Source: Streptomyces verrucosisporus (GTDB lineage Bacteria; Actinomycetota; Actinomycetes; Streptomycetales; Streptomycetaceae). From it: a DNA stretch of 64,000 bases. How positions within the stretch are numbered: position 1 is the first letter of the stretch; every line of letters begins with the position of its first letter. Made by a program: the position numbers and the translations under genes. Under the pieces are notes generated by a model. The model had not been told where the DNA came from and did no database searches. It saw nothing but the letters and a program-made list of their open reading frames with translations. This document shows positions 27,846 through 36,020 of this stretch, in pieces. The stretch covers positions 1 through 64,000 of the forward strand of contig NZ_JADEYH010000012.1 in NCBI RefSeq assembly GCF_017114865.1. Reading direction: 5' to 3'.

Positions 27846-29186
27846 GTGTCGAACCTGACCGCTGTGGTGCTGGTGGTCGCCGTGGTGGCCGGTGGCGGGC
27901 TGCTGGCTCGCCGCCGGTTCCCGGCCGCGTGCTGGGTGCTGGCCGGGTTGCCGGTGGCCTGGGTGCGGCTGCACCTGACGTATGCGGCCACGATGGAGGT
28001 GTGCGGGCTGACCGTCACCCCGTCGCGGGCGCGGGCCTTTCTGACCCGGACGGTGGCCCGGCGGGAGGTCCGGCCGGTGGCTCCGCGGATTGTGCGGGTG
28101 CGGCCCAGCGCGACGGGGCTGCGGGTGCGGCTGCGGCTTCCGGCCGGGCTGGAACCGGCGGATGTGGCGGCGGCCTCGGTGCGGCTGCGCCATGCCTGGG
28201 GTGTGCACGCCGTGCACGTGGCGGAGATCAAGCCGGGTGTGGTGGAGCTGCGGATGACCGGCTACGACGTCCTCAAGCGGGTGCGGATGCCGCGCCGGGG
28301 CCTGCCCACCGGTGCGCTGGTGGTGCCGGTGGCGCTGCGCGAGGACGGCACCCCGTTCGTGCGCGACTACCGGGCCATTCCGCACGCGCTGACGCTGGGT
28401 GCGAACCAGTCGGGCAAGTCGATGTATCTGCGCAACCTGATCACCGCGCTCGCGGCCCGGCCGGTGGCGCTGGTCGGGATCGACTGCAAGCGCGGGGTGG
28501 AGCAGCGCCGCTTTGGTCCGCGGCTGTCGGCGCTGGCCACCACTCCGGATGAGGCCTCCGGTCTGCTGGCCGCCCTGGTGGCGGTGATGGAGGAGCGCTT
28601 CGACCTGCTCAGCGAGCGGGGTGTCTCCGATGTCTGGGACCTGCCCGCCGAGCTGCGGCCAACTCCGGTGGTGGTGCTGGTGGATGAGGTGGCCGAACTG
28701 TTCCTGGTTGCCGCCAAGAAGGACGAGGCCCGGCGGGATGAGATGGTCACCCGTCTGGTGCGGCTGGCGCAGATGGCCCGCGCGGTCGGCATCTACCTGG
28801 AGATCTGCGGCCAGCGCTTCGGCTCCGACCTGGGCAAGGGCGCCACCCTGCTGCGCGCGCAGCTCACCGGCCGGGTGGTGCACCGGGTCAACGACAAGCA
28901 GACCGTCGAGATGGGGCTGAACGACATCGCCCCCGAGGCCATTCCGGTGGCTACCACCATCGCCCCGGACCGGCCCGGCCTGGCCGTGGCCGGGGACGCC
29001 TCCGGCGCCTGGTCCCGCATCCGCACCGTGGAGATCGCCCCGGACACGGCGGCGGCCGTCTGCCGCACCTTCGCCCACCTCACCCCCGACCTTCCGGCCC
29101 TCGCCGCCTGGCGGCCCGCCGCCCCGGCCGTACCGGATGCGGGTGAGCGGCCGTCGCTGGTCAAACCGGCCCCGGTCACCGACTAA
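27846..29186 (+). CDS. FtsK/SpoIIIE-type DNA translocase, plasmid transfer protein Tra
   Basis: 446-aa conjugation motor. Two hydrophobic segments near the N-terminus (about 5-25 and 30-48) anchor it, followed by an ATPase with Walker A GANQSGKS (about 184) and Walker B VVVLVDEVAEL (about 276). Known biology: TraB/TraSA-type proteins move double-stranded DNA between mycelia as hexamers. The GTG at 27846 follows the previous stop by 5 bp. Confidence 0.92.
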   Translation: MSNLTAVVLVVAVVAGGGLLARRRFPAACWVLAGLPVAWVRLHLTYAATMEVCGLTVTPSRARAFLTRTVARREVRPVAPRIVRVRPSATGLRVRLRLPAGLEPADVAAASVRLRHAWGVHAVHVAEIKPGVVELRMTGYDVLKRVRMPRRGLPTGALVVPVALREDGTPFVRDYRAIPHALTLGANQSGKSMYLRNLITALAARPVALVGIDCKRGVEQRRFGPRLSALATTPDEASGLLAALVAVMEERFDLLSERGVSDVWDLPAELRPTPVVVLVDEVAELFLVAAKKDEARRDEMVTRLVRLAQMARAVGIYLEICGQRFGSDLGKGATLLRAQLTGRVVHRVNDKQTVEMGLNDIAPEAIPVATTIAPDRPGLAVAGDASGAWSRIRTVEIAPDTAAAVCRTFAHLTPDLPALAAWRPAAPAVPDAGERPSLVKPAPVTD

Positions 29187-29267
29187 CCCCCTCTCCCCTT
29201 ACCGGTGGGCGCGGCCGTCTTCGCGCCGTGTCCCTACCCCCGCCATGCCTGAAAGGAGGTGCTCCCC

Positions 29268-29996
29268 GTGCGCACCAAACTCCGCCTCGACGCCGTGCTG
29301 ATCCAGGCCGTCATCGCCGGTGCCCTGTCGTTCGCCCACCTGCACGACCTGGCCGCGGCGGCCGGTCAGGACGGCTGGAAAGCCTGGGCCTACCCCATCA
29401 GCGTGGATCTGCTGCTGGTCGCCGCCTGGCACCGCATCCGCACCCTGCAAGCCGCCGACCTTCCGGCGGGCTCGGCCTGGTGCTGGTTCGTCATCGCCCT
29501 CGCCGCCTCGCTGGGCGCGAACGTGGCCACCGCCGGACTGCTGGACCTCACCGACGTGCCCGCCTGGCTGCGCATCCTCGTCGCCGGATGGCCCGCGCTG
29601 GCCTTCTTCGGCGGCACCCTGCTGGCCCACACCACACCCGACACCACCCCGGAGCCGGAGCCGGATGCGCCGGCCACCGCGCCCGGCCCGGCTGCCCCGG
29701 TCGTCGAACGCGCACCGGAACCGGCCGCCCCGGCTGTCGAGCCGGATCCGGTCCCCGAACTCGACCCCGCCCCGGCCCCGGTGGCGCCCGAACCGGCCCC
29801 GGCTGCCGACCCGGCTCCGGCTCCGGCTCCGGCTGCTACGGCGGTGACGGTTCCGGCCGCGCTGGTCGAGCACGCCCGCAAGGTCGCCGACGCCCACCGC
29901 GCCCGCACCGGCACGCCCATCGACCCCGACACCCTGCGCGCCCGCCTCGGGGTGCCCGCCCCGATGGCCGACGCCATCGCCGCCCAACTCACCTGA
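29268..29996 (+). CDS. DUF2637 membrane protein (SpdB-like)
   Basis: 242-aa protein with four predicted membrane helices in the first about 120 residues (e.g. AVIAGALSFAHL, FVIALAASLGANVATAG, ILVAGWPALAFFGGTLL), then a Pro/Ala/Glu-rich linker with PAP repeats and a helical C-terminus. It starts at GTG 29268 after AAAGGAGGT. SpdB-type proteins help spread the element within the mycelium. Confidence 0.85.
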   Translation: MRTKLRLDAVLIQAVIAGALSFAHLHDLAAAAGQDGWKAWAYPISVDLLLVAAWHRIRTLQAADLPAGSAWCWFVIALAASLGANVATAGLLDLTDVPAWLRILVAGWPALAFFGGTLLAHTTPDTTPEPEPDAPATAPGPAAPVVERAPEPAAPAVEPDPVPELDPAPAPVAPEPAPAADPAPAPAPAATAVTVPAALVEHARKVADAHRARTGTPIDPDTLRARLGVPAPMADAIAAQLT

Positions 29997-30014
29997 CAGG
30001 AGGACTGATCCGCC

Positions 30015-30191
30015 ATGGCCGGACGTGAACCCGACCGCTCCGACTTCCTCGACGCCGCCCGCGAGATGGCCGACACCGGCCGCCCCGAGCTGGCCCGGTG
30101 GCTCGCCGAGGAAGCCGCCGACCGCACCACCGACCCCGACGAAGCGGCCTACATCCTGGCCAGCTACCCCGACCCCACCACCAAGGAGTGA
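30015..30191 (+). CDS. small acidic AICE protein
   Basis: 58-aa protein (starts MAGREPDRSDFLDAAREMAD, ends DPTTKE), predicted helical. An ACAGGAGG site lies 10 nt upstream of the ATG, and the next gene starts 2 bp after the stop, so it is within the transfer operon. No function is known. Confidence 0.75.
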   Translation: MAGREPDRSDFLDAAREMADTGRPELARWLAEEAADRTTDPDEAAYILASYPDPTTKE

Positions 30192-30193
30192 CC

Positions 30194-30382
30194 ATGCCGC
30201 GCCCGAACCGCTTCCGCGACGTGCTCCGCGTCGGCCCGGTCCAGGTCGGCACCTACTACGACGGCCGGGGCCGCGACAAGCACACCGCCGCCTGCACCGC
30301 CCCGCGCTGCGGCTTCTCCGCCGACTACCACAGCCGCTCAGCCGCCGAGCTGGCCGCCCGCACCCACCGCTGCACCGCCTGA
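30194..30382 (+). CDS. mobile-element transfer protein (SpdA-type, small)
   Basis: 62-aa basic protein. The segment GPVQVGTYYDGRGRDKHTA and CTAPRCGFSADYHSRSAAEL are typical of small proteins annotated as mobile element transfer proteins in Streptomyces AICEs. The two cysteines and two histidines could bind metal. Role in intramycelial spread is inferred from position. Confidence 0.85.
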   Translation: MPRPNRFRDVLRVGPVQVGTYYDGRGRDKHTAACTAPRCGFSADYHSRSAAELAARTHRCTA

Positions 30383-30405
30383 CCCCCTGGAAGGGAGCAC
30401 CCGCG

Positions 30406-30753
30406 ATGTCGATGTTCCGCCCCACCTACCCGCCGCCCGACACCTACACCGCCCCGGCCATGCCCGCGGCCCCGTCCCCGTCCTCGGCCGTGCCGCTGGT
30501 CCCCGCCGACCCGGACCCGACCCCGGCCACCGCACCCGTGCCCGCCCCGGCTTCGGTGCCGCCCAGGCCGGTCCTCCAGCTCACCCCCGGCGCCCTGGTC
30601 ACCGTCGCCGCCGGTGGCACCGCCGCCGTCCTGGTCGTCGGCACGGTGCTGGTCTCCCTGCTCCTGGCCGTCGCCGTCACCGCCACCTCGGTCGCGGTCT
30701 GCGCGGTCGTCCTGCGCTCCCTGCTCAACAACCAGCACGGCCGGGGCCGGTGA
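30406..30753 (+). CDS. SpdD-like protein with one membrane segment
   Basis: 115-aa protein. A Pro/Ala-rich N-terminal half is followed by a single long hydrophobic helix (about 72-105, VTVAAGGTAAVLVVGTVLVS) and a short basic tail. It has an AAGGGAG site upstream. Similar to SpdD proteins, which act in intramycelial spread. Confidence 0.75.
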   Translation: MSMFRPTYPPPDTYTAPAMPAAPSPSSAVPLVPADPDPTPATAPVPAPASVPPRPVLQLTPGALVTVAAGGTAAVLVVGTVLVSLLLAVAVTATSVAVCAVVLRSLLNNQHGRGR

Positions 30754-30760
30754 TCACCGC

Positions 30761-31312
30761 ATGGACACCCACCACCTGATCGCCGCCGCCCTGCCCGCGC
30801 TGGGCTGGGCCGTCCACGGCGGCCTGCTGGCCCGCCGCCTGGCCAGTGCCCGCCGGGATCCGCTGACCGGGCTGCACACCCGCGCCGGATTCACCGCCCG
30901 CGCCGAACGGATCCTGGCTACCTCTCCGGCCGCGCTGGTGCTGCTGGTGGACCTGGACGACTTCAAGGCCGTCAACGACACCCACGGCCACGCCGCCGGG
31001 GACGCCATCCTGACCGCCACCGCCGACCGGCTGACCCGCTGGTGCGCACGGCACGGAATCGCCGCCCGCCTCGGCGGAGACGAGTTCGCCGCCGTCGTCA
31101 CCAACCCGGCCCGCACCTGCGGCCTGGCCGCGCTGCGCGAGGACCTGCGCCAGCCGGTCGCCCACGGCGGTCGCCTGCTGCCGGTCTCGGCCTCGGTCGG
31201 CTCCTGCTCCCGCACCGAGCTGCCGGTACCGACCCTGACCGACGCCCTGTCGGCGGCCGATGCGGCGATGTACGCGGCCAAGGGCCACGGCAGGCGCAAC
31301 ACCCACAACTAA
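30761..31312 (+). CDS. GGDEF-domain diguanylate-cyclase-like protein
   Basis: 183-aa protein: a short hydrophobic N-terminus (about 5-28) and one GGDEF domain. The metal-site Asp region LLVDLDDFKAVND (about 66-78) and the intact GGDEF motif (residues 105-109) are there, so activity is possible. The usual I-site RxxD five residues before GGDEF is absent, so no product inhibition is expected. It lies 7 bp after the SpdD gene and may couple c-di-GMP, which controls Streptomyces development through BldD, to transfer. Confidence 0.92.
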   Translation: MDTHHLIAAALPALGWAVHGGLLARRLASARRDPLTGLHTRAGFTARAERILATSPAALVLLVDLDDFKAVNDTHGHAAGDAILTATADRLTRWCARHGIAARLGGDEFAAVVTNPARTCGLAALREDLRQPVAHGGRLLPVSASVGSCSRTELPVPTLTDALSAADAAMYAAKGHGRRNTHN

Positions 31313-31407
31313 GCGGCTCCCGGGGCGGCCTCAACCGCCAAGTTTCCGCCGCCCCGGATGCCTCCTTTCCCTTCCAGATCCGCAGATCCGAAAGAGAGGA
31401 CCTCATC

Positions 31408-31590
31408 ATGCCCCAGCACGCTCCGCACCGGCCGATCTGCCGCGACTGCGACGGCTTCCCGGCCGTGGCCATCACCACCGGCACCCGCCACCGCGACGGC
31501 TCCCGCGTGACCGTCCGCGTGGTCTGCCCGGCCTGCCGAGGCACCGGCCACGCCCCCCGCACCGCGGCCCTGGTCCGCGCCGGGCGGTGA
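31408..31590 (+). CDS. small zinc-ribbon protein
   Basis: 60-aa protein with two CxxC knuckles (CRDC and CPAC), the second followed by RGTGHAPR as in DnaJ-type zinc ribbons. It has AGAGAGGA upstream and overlaps the possible GTG start of rep. No known function; small zinc proteins next to Rep are usual in AICEs. Confidence 0.8.
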   Translation: MPQHAPHRPICRDCDGFPAVAITTGTRHRDGSRVTVRVVCPACRGTGHAPRTAALVRAGR

Positions 31591-31598
31591 CCGCGCCC

Positions 31599-32984
31599 AT
31601 GACCGACGCCGCCACGCTGGCGGGGGTGGACCCGATCACCTGGCAGGACTTCCTGCGGGTGGCCGGGTCCCCCGGCTTTGACCGCTGGCAAGAGCAGGTG
31701 CGCCGCACCGGCGGCTGCGCCGACCCCATCCACCTGACCGGCTCCACCAAGACCCTCGACCGCATCACCGGCACCGTCCTGCACGCCTACTCCACCGATG
31801 GTGAGCCCGGCGGCCGCCTGCGGGTGGCCTGCGGCAACCGCCGCGCCTCGCGCTGCCCGTCCTGCGCCTGGACCTACGCCGGAGACACCTTCCACCTCAT
31901 CCGCGCCGGACTGACCGGCGACCGCTCCAAGGGCGTGGCCGAGACCGTCCGCGACCACCCCCGCGTCTTCGCCACCCTCACCGCACCGTCCTTCGGCCCG
32001 GTGCACAACCGTCCCGCCCGCGGCCGGTGCCGCTGCGGTGCCCGCCACCGCGAGAACGCGCCCGAGCTGGGCACCCCGCTCGACCCCGACACCTACGACT
32101 ACGCCGGGGCGGTGCTGTGGAACAACCACGCCTCCGAGCTGTGGCGGTACTTCACCATCTACCTGCGCCGGGAAGTCGCCCGCCAGACCGGACGGACCCA
32201 GAAAGCCTGCCACCAGGTGCTGCGAGTGGCGTTCGGCAAGGTCGCCGAGTACCAGCGCCGGGGCGCGGTCCACTTCCACGCCGTCATCCGCTTCGACGGC
32301 CCCGACGGACCCGCCTCCGCCCCGCCCCAGTGGGCCACCGTGGAGCTGCTGACCAACGCCATCCGCGCCGCCGCCGCCCGCGTCGCCATCACCGTGCCCG
32401 CCGCCGGCACCCAGCCCGCCCGCACCCTGCGCTGGGGCACCCAGCTCGACATCCAGCCCATCGGCGCCTTCGACGGCGGGGAGATCACCGAACAGGCCGT
32501 CGCCTCCTACGTCGCCAAGTACGCCACCAAGGCCGCCGAGACCACGGGCACGGTGGACCACCGGGTCGGCAGCGTCGAGGCCCTCGATCTGCTGGACGTG
32601 CCCGAGCATCCCAGGCGGCTGATCGCGGCCTGCCTCGACCTGCACCGGTTCTACCCGGATCGGAAGCTGTGGGCCTGGGCGCACATGCTCGGCTTCCGGG
32701 GCCACTTCTCCACCAAGTCGCGCCGCTACTCCACCACCCTCGGCGCGCTGCGCCAGGTCCGCGCCGACTACCGCGCCGCCGAACAACGCGCCGCCCTCGG
32801 CCTGCCCGATCCCGACGACCGCCCCGAGGCGACCGTGCTGACCGTCGCCCACTGGGCCTACGCCGGGCACGGCCACACCGCTGGCGAGTCCTGGCTCGCC
32901 TCCCAGATCGCCCGCGACATCCGCGCATCCCGCGACGCAGCACGCGAAGCACGCGCAGACCTCGAAGCACAAGGAGAGTGGTGA
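31599..32984 (+). CDS. rolling-circle replication initiator, RepSA-type
   Basis: 461-aa protein, near the 459 aa of pSAM2 RepSA. It has a zinc-finger pair RCPSC (about 88), the HUH motif VHFHAV (about 226) and the catalytic tyrosine motif YVAKYATK (about 304). This makes the element able to replicate as a circle after excision. A GTG at 31587 overlapping the previous stop is an alternative start. xis begins 2 bp after the stop. Confidence 0.92.
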   Translation: MTDAATLAGVDPITWQDFLRVAGSPGFDRWQEQVRRTGGCADPIHLTGSTKTLDRITGTVLHAYSTDGEPGGRLRVACGNRRASRCPSCAWTYAGDTFHLIRAGLTGDRSKGVAETVRDHPRVFATLTAPSFGPVHNRPARGRCRCGARHRENAPELGTPLDPDTYDYAGAVLWNNHASELWRYFTIYLRREVARQTGRTQKACHQVLRVAFGKVAEYQRRGAVHFHAVIRFDGPDGPASAPPQWATVELLTNAIRAAAARVAITVPAAGTQPARTLRWGTQLDIQPIGAFDGGEITEQAVASYVAKYATKAAETTGTVDHRVGSVEALDLLDVPEHPRRLIAACLDLHRFYPDRKLWAWAHMLGFRGHFSTKSRRYSTTLGALRQVRADYRAAEQRAALGLPDPDDRPEATVLTVAHWAYAGHGHTAGESWLASQIARDIRASRDAAREARADLEAQGEW

Positions 32985-32986
32985 CC

Positions 32987-33181
32987 ATGGCCCGTCCGCT
33001 CCCGGCCCGCTACCTGACCCCGGTGGACGTGGCCGACTTGTTCGGCGTGCCGGTGGAGACGGTCTACCAGTGGCGGCGCAAGGGCACCGGTCCCCGCGGC
33101 TTCCGGGTCGGCCGTCATCTGCGCTTCGACCCCGAGGACGTGCGGCGCTGGGTGGCCGAGCAGATGGGGGCGGCTGCCTGA
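32987..33181 (+). CDS. xis: excisionase, MerR-like helix-turn-helix (Xis)
   Basis: 64-aa DNA-binding protein of the winged-helix MerR/Xis type, with LTPVDVADLFGVPVETVYQW and the GFRVGRHLRFDPEDV wing. Its stop overlaps the integrase start in TGATG. Together with Int it directs excision. Confidence 0.9.
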   Translation: MARPLPARYLTPVDVADLFGVPVETVYQWRRKGTGPRGFRVGRHLRFDPEDVRRWVAEQMGAAA

Positions 33182-34512
33182 TGGCCGGACACATCCAAGA
33201 CCGCTGGTTCAAGACCGTGCCTGGTCCGGACGGCAAGCCGGTCAAGGTCAAGACCGCCCGCCATGGCAAGGGTCTGCGCTACCGCGCTCGGTACGTCGCC
33301 CCGGACGGCACGGAGAAGAGCCAGTCCTTCCCCGACAAGGCCAAGCGCAAGGCGGAAGCCTGGCTCGCCAAGATCGGGGCCGACCTGGCGCGGGGTGACT
33401 ACGTCGATCCGGCGTCGGGTCGTGTCACGTTCCGGGAGTACGTCGCGGACTGGATCAAGACGCAGACCACCGACCCGGCTACGCGGGGATCCGTCGAGAT
33501 GCGGCTACGGCTGCACGCGGTCCCGTACCTGGGCTCTCGGACGATGGGGACGATCCAGCCGTCGCATCTGCGGCTGTGGATGCGGCAGATGGAGGACGCC
33601 GGACTGTCCCCGGCCTACCGCCGGGTGATCTTCGCGCACGTCTCGACGGTCTTCACTGCTGCCGTGGAGGATCGCGTGATCCGCGAGAACCCGTGCCGGG
33701 CCCGGTCGGTCAAGGCTCCCCGGCCCGACCCACGCAAGGTCAAGCCGTGGTCAGAGGAACGTGTGATGGCGGTCCGCTCGCAGCTCCCGGACGGCTACCG
33801 CGCGATGGTCGAGCTGGCGGCGGGCTGTGGGCTGCGGCAGGGGGAGGTCTTCGGCCTGGCCGTGGAGGACCTCGACTTCCTCGGCGGCCTGGTGCACGTC
33901 GTCCGCCAGGTCAAGTTGCTGGACAACCGGCCGGTCTTCGCTCCGCCCAAGGGCGGCAAGGAACGGGACGTACCGCTGCCGGAATCCGTGGCGGCCGTCC
34001 TGGCCGACCACATCACGCGGCACAAGCCGTGCGAGATCACGCTGCCGTGGAAGACGCCGGACGGCCCGCCGGTGACGGCGACGCTCCTCTTCTCCAGCCC
34101 GACCGGGCTGCCGCTGGACCGGAACCGCTTCAACGATCGCGTGTGGAGGCCGGCACTTCGGGCTGTCGGTGTGCCGACGGGCCGGGAGAACGGCATGCAC
34201 GCGCTACGGCACTTCTACGCTTCGGTCCTCCTGGACGCGGGGGAGAGCATCAAGGCCCTGAGCGAGTACCTGGGGCACCACGATCCGGGCTACACCCTGC
34301 GGACGTACACGCACCTGATGCCGACGAGTCAGACGCGGACCCGTGCCGCTGTGGATCGGGTCTTCGGCGGCCCGATGGGTTCCGGTGACGGCCCGGAGAC
34401 GGCCCAGGGACCGGATCAGGGCTCTGACCTGGGGGATTCTCAGAAGCCGAAGTTCTGTGTCCACCAGGGGCCGCCCTCGGCGAAGTGCGCACCCACGCCC
34501 AGGGTCCGGTAG
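33181..34512 (+). CDS. int: tyrosine site-specific integrase
   Basis: 443-aa recombinase. It has an arm-binding N-domain, a core-binding SAM-like domain (about 80-180) and a catalytic domain with Arg in CGLRQGE (about 219), HxxR in HALRH (about 340-344), LGHH and Tyr in TYTHL (residue 376). The gene runs across attR: its last 19 codons come from the antisense strand of the host CAP gene. In the excised circle it would end after KPKK, giving 425 aa. The two forms differ only in the tail. Confidence 0.95.
   Translation: MAGHIQDRWFKTVPGPDGKPVKVKTARHGKGLRYRARYVAPDGTEKSQSFPDKAKRKAEAWLAKIGADLARGDYVDPASGRVTFREYVADWIKTQTTDPATRGSVEMRLRLHAVPYLGSRTMGTIQPSHLRLWMRQMEDAGLSPAYRRVIFAHVSTVFTAAVEDRVIRENPCRARSVKAPRPDPRKVKPWSEERVMAVRSQLPDGYRAMVELAAGCGLRQGEVFGLAVEDLDFLGGLVHVVRQVKLLDNRPVFAPPKGGKERDVPLPESVAAVLADHITRHKPCEITLPWKTPDGPPVTATLLFSSPTGLPLDRNRFNDRVWRPALRAVGVPTGRENGMHALRHFYASVLLDAGESIKALSEYLGHHDPGYTLRTYTHLMPTSQTRTRAAVDRVFGGPMGSGDGPETAQGPDQGSDLGDSQKPKFCVHQGPPSAKCAPTPRVR
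34424..34435 (+). repeat. 12-bp putative integrase arm site, right copy
   Basis: CTGACCTGGGGG, inside the 3' end of int and 4 bp before the core. Identical to the copy at 24826-24837. Confidence 0.5.
34440..34452. other. attR core
   Basis: Same 13 bp as attL. Read on the reverse strand it is the end of the CAP gene (the last base of a codon, Phe, Gly, Phe, stop), so the integrated element restores the host coding sequence exactly. Confidence 0.85.
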
Positions 34513-35381
34513 TCGCAGTTGAGGATGTTGGCGCGGTGGCCGGGGCTGTCCATCCAGGCGTCCATCACCGCCTGTGCGTCGGCCTGGCCGCGGGCTATGT
34601 TCTCGCCGCCGAGGTTGTCGATGCCCGCCGCCTCGGCGCGGTCCCAGGGGGTCTCGCCGTCGGGGCCGGTGTGGGAGAAGAATTCCCGGGCGGCCATGTC
34701 CCGGCTGAAATCCTCGGCCAGTCGGGCCAGTTCGGGGTCGGCGGTGACCGGCCGGCAGCCGGCCTCGGCCCGTTCCAGGTTGACCAGTCTCAGCACCTCC
34801 GCCTCGGCGGCCGTCTCCTCGTCGAGGGAGGGGAGGCCGGGCGCGGTGGGCTTCCGGGAGGAGGCGGAGGGCTCGCCGGGGCTTCCGGAGGACTCGCGGA
34901 CGGCGTCGTCGCCCGCGCCGTCCTTCCCGGCGGGGGGTGTACTGCCGCGTGACGGGGTGGGCTCGGCCGACTTCTCCGAGGGCGTGGCCTCCGGTTTCTC
35001 CGGCTCTTGGCCGCGCGAGGCCCCGGGGTCGGGGGAGGCGGTGCGGCCGTCGCCGGGGCCCGCGGCGGGGCCCTCTCCGCGGTCGTCAGGGGCCGGTGTC
35101 GCCGCGCCCTGGGTCCGCAGGTCCCGCAGATCGTCCGGGGCCACGCCGGAGGGGGAGGCGAACCCGCCGACGGTGTAGTCGCCGTTCGGGCCGGGCAGCA
35201 GTCCCGAGGCCACCGCCACGGCGCCCATCGCCATCGCGGCCGAGGCCCCGAGGAGGCCGGTGCGGACGGGGACGGCGCTCCGCCTGCGGTGCGGGCCGCG
35301 GTGGCGTCCGCCCGCCGCGTGGCGGTCGGAGGTGACGGGGGCCGGTGCTGGAACCGGTTCGGCGCGGCGGTGGCGTCCCAT
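34440..35381 (-). CDS. CAP/SCP-domain secreted protein (integration target)
   Basis: 313-aa protein. It has a basic N-terminus and one hydrophobic segment (about 42-62, export signal or anchor), a Pro/Ser/Glu-rich linker (about 90-180) and a C-terminal CAP domain (about 190-313) with FFSHTGPDGETPWDR, GGENIARG and SPGHRANIL. CAP proteins in bacteria are secreted and of unknown role. The AICE has inserted at its stop codon without altering the protein. Confidence 0.92.
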   Translation of the reverse strand: MGRHRRAEPVPAPAPVTSDRHAAGGRHRGPHRRRSAVPVRTGLLGASAAMAMGAVAVASGLLPGPNGDYTVGGFASPSGVAPDDLRDLRTQGAATPAPDDRGEGPAAGPGDGRTASPDPGASRGQEPEKPEATPSEKSAEPTPSRGSTPPAGKDGAGDDAVRESSGSPGEPSASSRKPTAPGLPSLDEETAAEAEVLRLVNLERAEAGCRPVTADPELARLAEDFSRDMAAREFFSHTGPDGETPWDRAEAAGIDNLGGENIARGQADAQAVMDAWMDSPGHRANILNCDYRTLGVGAHFAEGGPWWTQNFGF

Positions 35382-35416
35382 CTGCTGCAGTCCTCACGTG
35401 ATCGGCGTCACTTATG

Positions 35417-35432
35417 TCACTCGAAAGAGTGA
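35417..35432. promoter_or_regulatory. palindrome upstream of the CAP gene
   Basis: TCACTC-GAAA-GAGTGA, a 6-bp inverted repeat 36 bp upstream of the CAP start and in its promoter region. Could be an operator. The regulator is unknown. Confidence 0.4.
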
Positions 35433-35552
35433 GTCCCGTTGCGGCGTGACTGTACGGCATCCCTGAGAGTCGCAGGAGCGGATGGCGGAAACGCCGGAGG
35501 GGGCGGCGGGCGGGGCGCGCGGGAGCGGCGCGCGTCCGGATAGCGTGCGCTC

Positions 35553-35870
35553 ATGAGTACGAACACGGAGGGCATCGGCGCAGGCGCGGCCGGGGAGACC
35601 GTGCGGATGACGGCCTGGGTGCGCGGACGGGTGCAGGGGGTCGGCTTCCGCTGGTTCACCCGGGCCAGCGCGCTGCGGATCGGTGGCCTGGAGGGCTTCG
35701 CGCTCAATCTCGGCGACGGCCGGGTCCAGGTGGTCGCCGAAGGGCCGCGCGATCGCTGCGAGCTGCTGCTGGGATGGCTCCGAACGGGTGATACGCCGGG
35801 CCGGGTCGAAGGGGTGACCGAGATCTGGGGTCCGCCGCGAGGCGGCTACGAGGGCTTCGCGATCCGATGA
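35553..35870 (+). CDS. acyP: acylphosphatase
   Basis: 105-aa small hydrolase of acyl phosphates. The conserved [14 protein letters not shown] segment supplies the catalytic Arg, and [16 protein letters not shown] supplies the catalytic Asn. It is a single gene, divergent from the CAP gene. Confidence 0.94.
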   Translation: MSTNTEGIGAGAAGETVRMTAWVRGRVQGVGFRWFTRASALRIGGLEGFALNLGDGRVQVVAEGPRDRCELLLGWLRTGDTPGRVEGVTEIWGPPRGGYEGFAIR

Positions 35871-36020
35871 TCCAAAGTGGTTGCCTTTCCCCCCGTGACG
35901 TGCAAGGCTGCGGCCAGCGTCGCCCCTGTGGAACCCCGCGAGCCCTCCGGCAGATTGAGTGCCGTCGAGTCAAGGCCGCCGGGGCTCGTGGCGTGATCGT
36001 GTTGACCGTCAAAACTTTTG

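Larger units (their letters stand above)
24795..34452 (+). mobile_element. integrated AICE (pSAM2-type conjugative element)
   Basis: A 9.66-kb element bounded by the 13-bp direct repeat TCAGAAGCCGAAG (24795-24807 and 34440-34452). It carries the full set of modules: tyrosine integrase and Xis next to the right end, rolling-circle Rep, FtsK-type Tra, several Spd-type small proteins and a KorSA-like GntR repressor. Accessory genes are a GGDEF protein, a GNAT acetyltransferase and a ScoMcrA-head-like protein. It sits in the 3' end of a CAP-domain gene rather than a tRNA gene. The NUDIX activator gene pra of pSAM2 is not seen. Confidence 0.93.
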
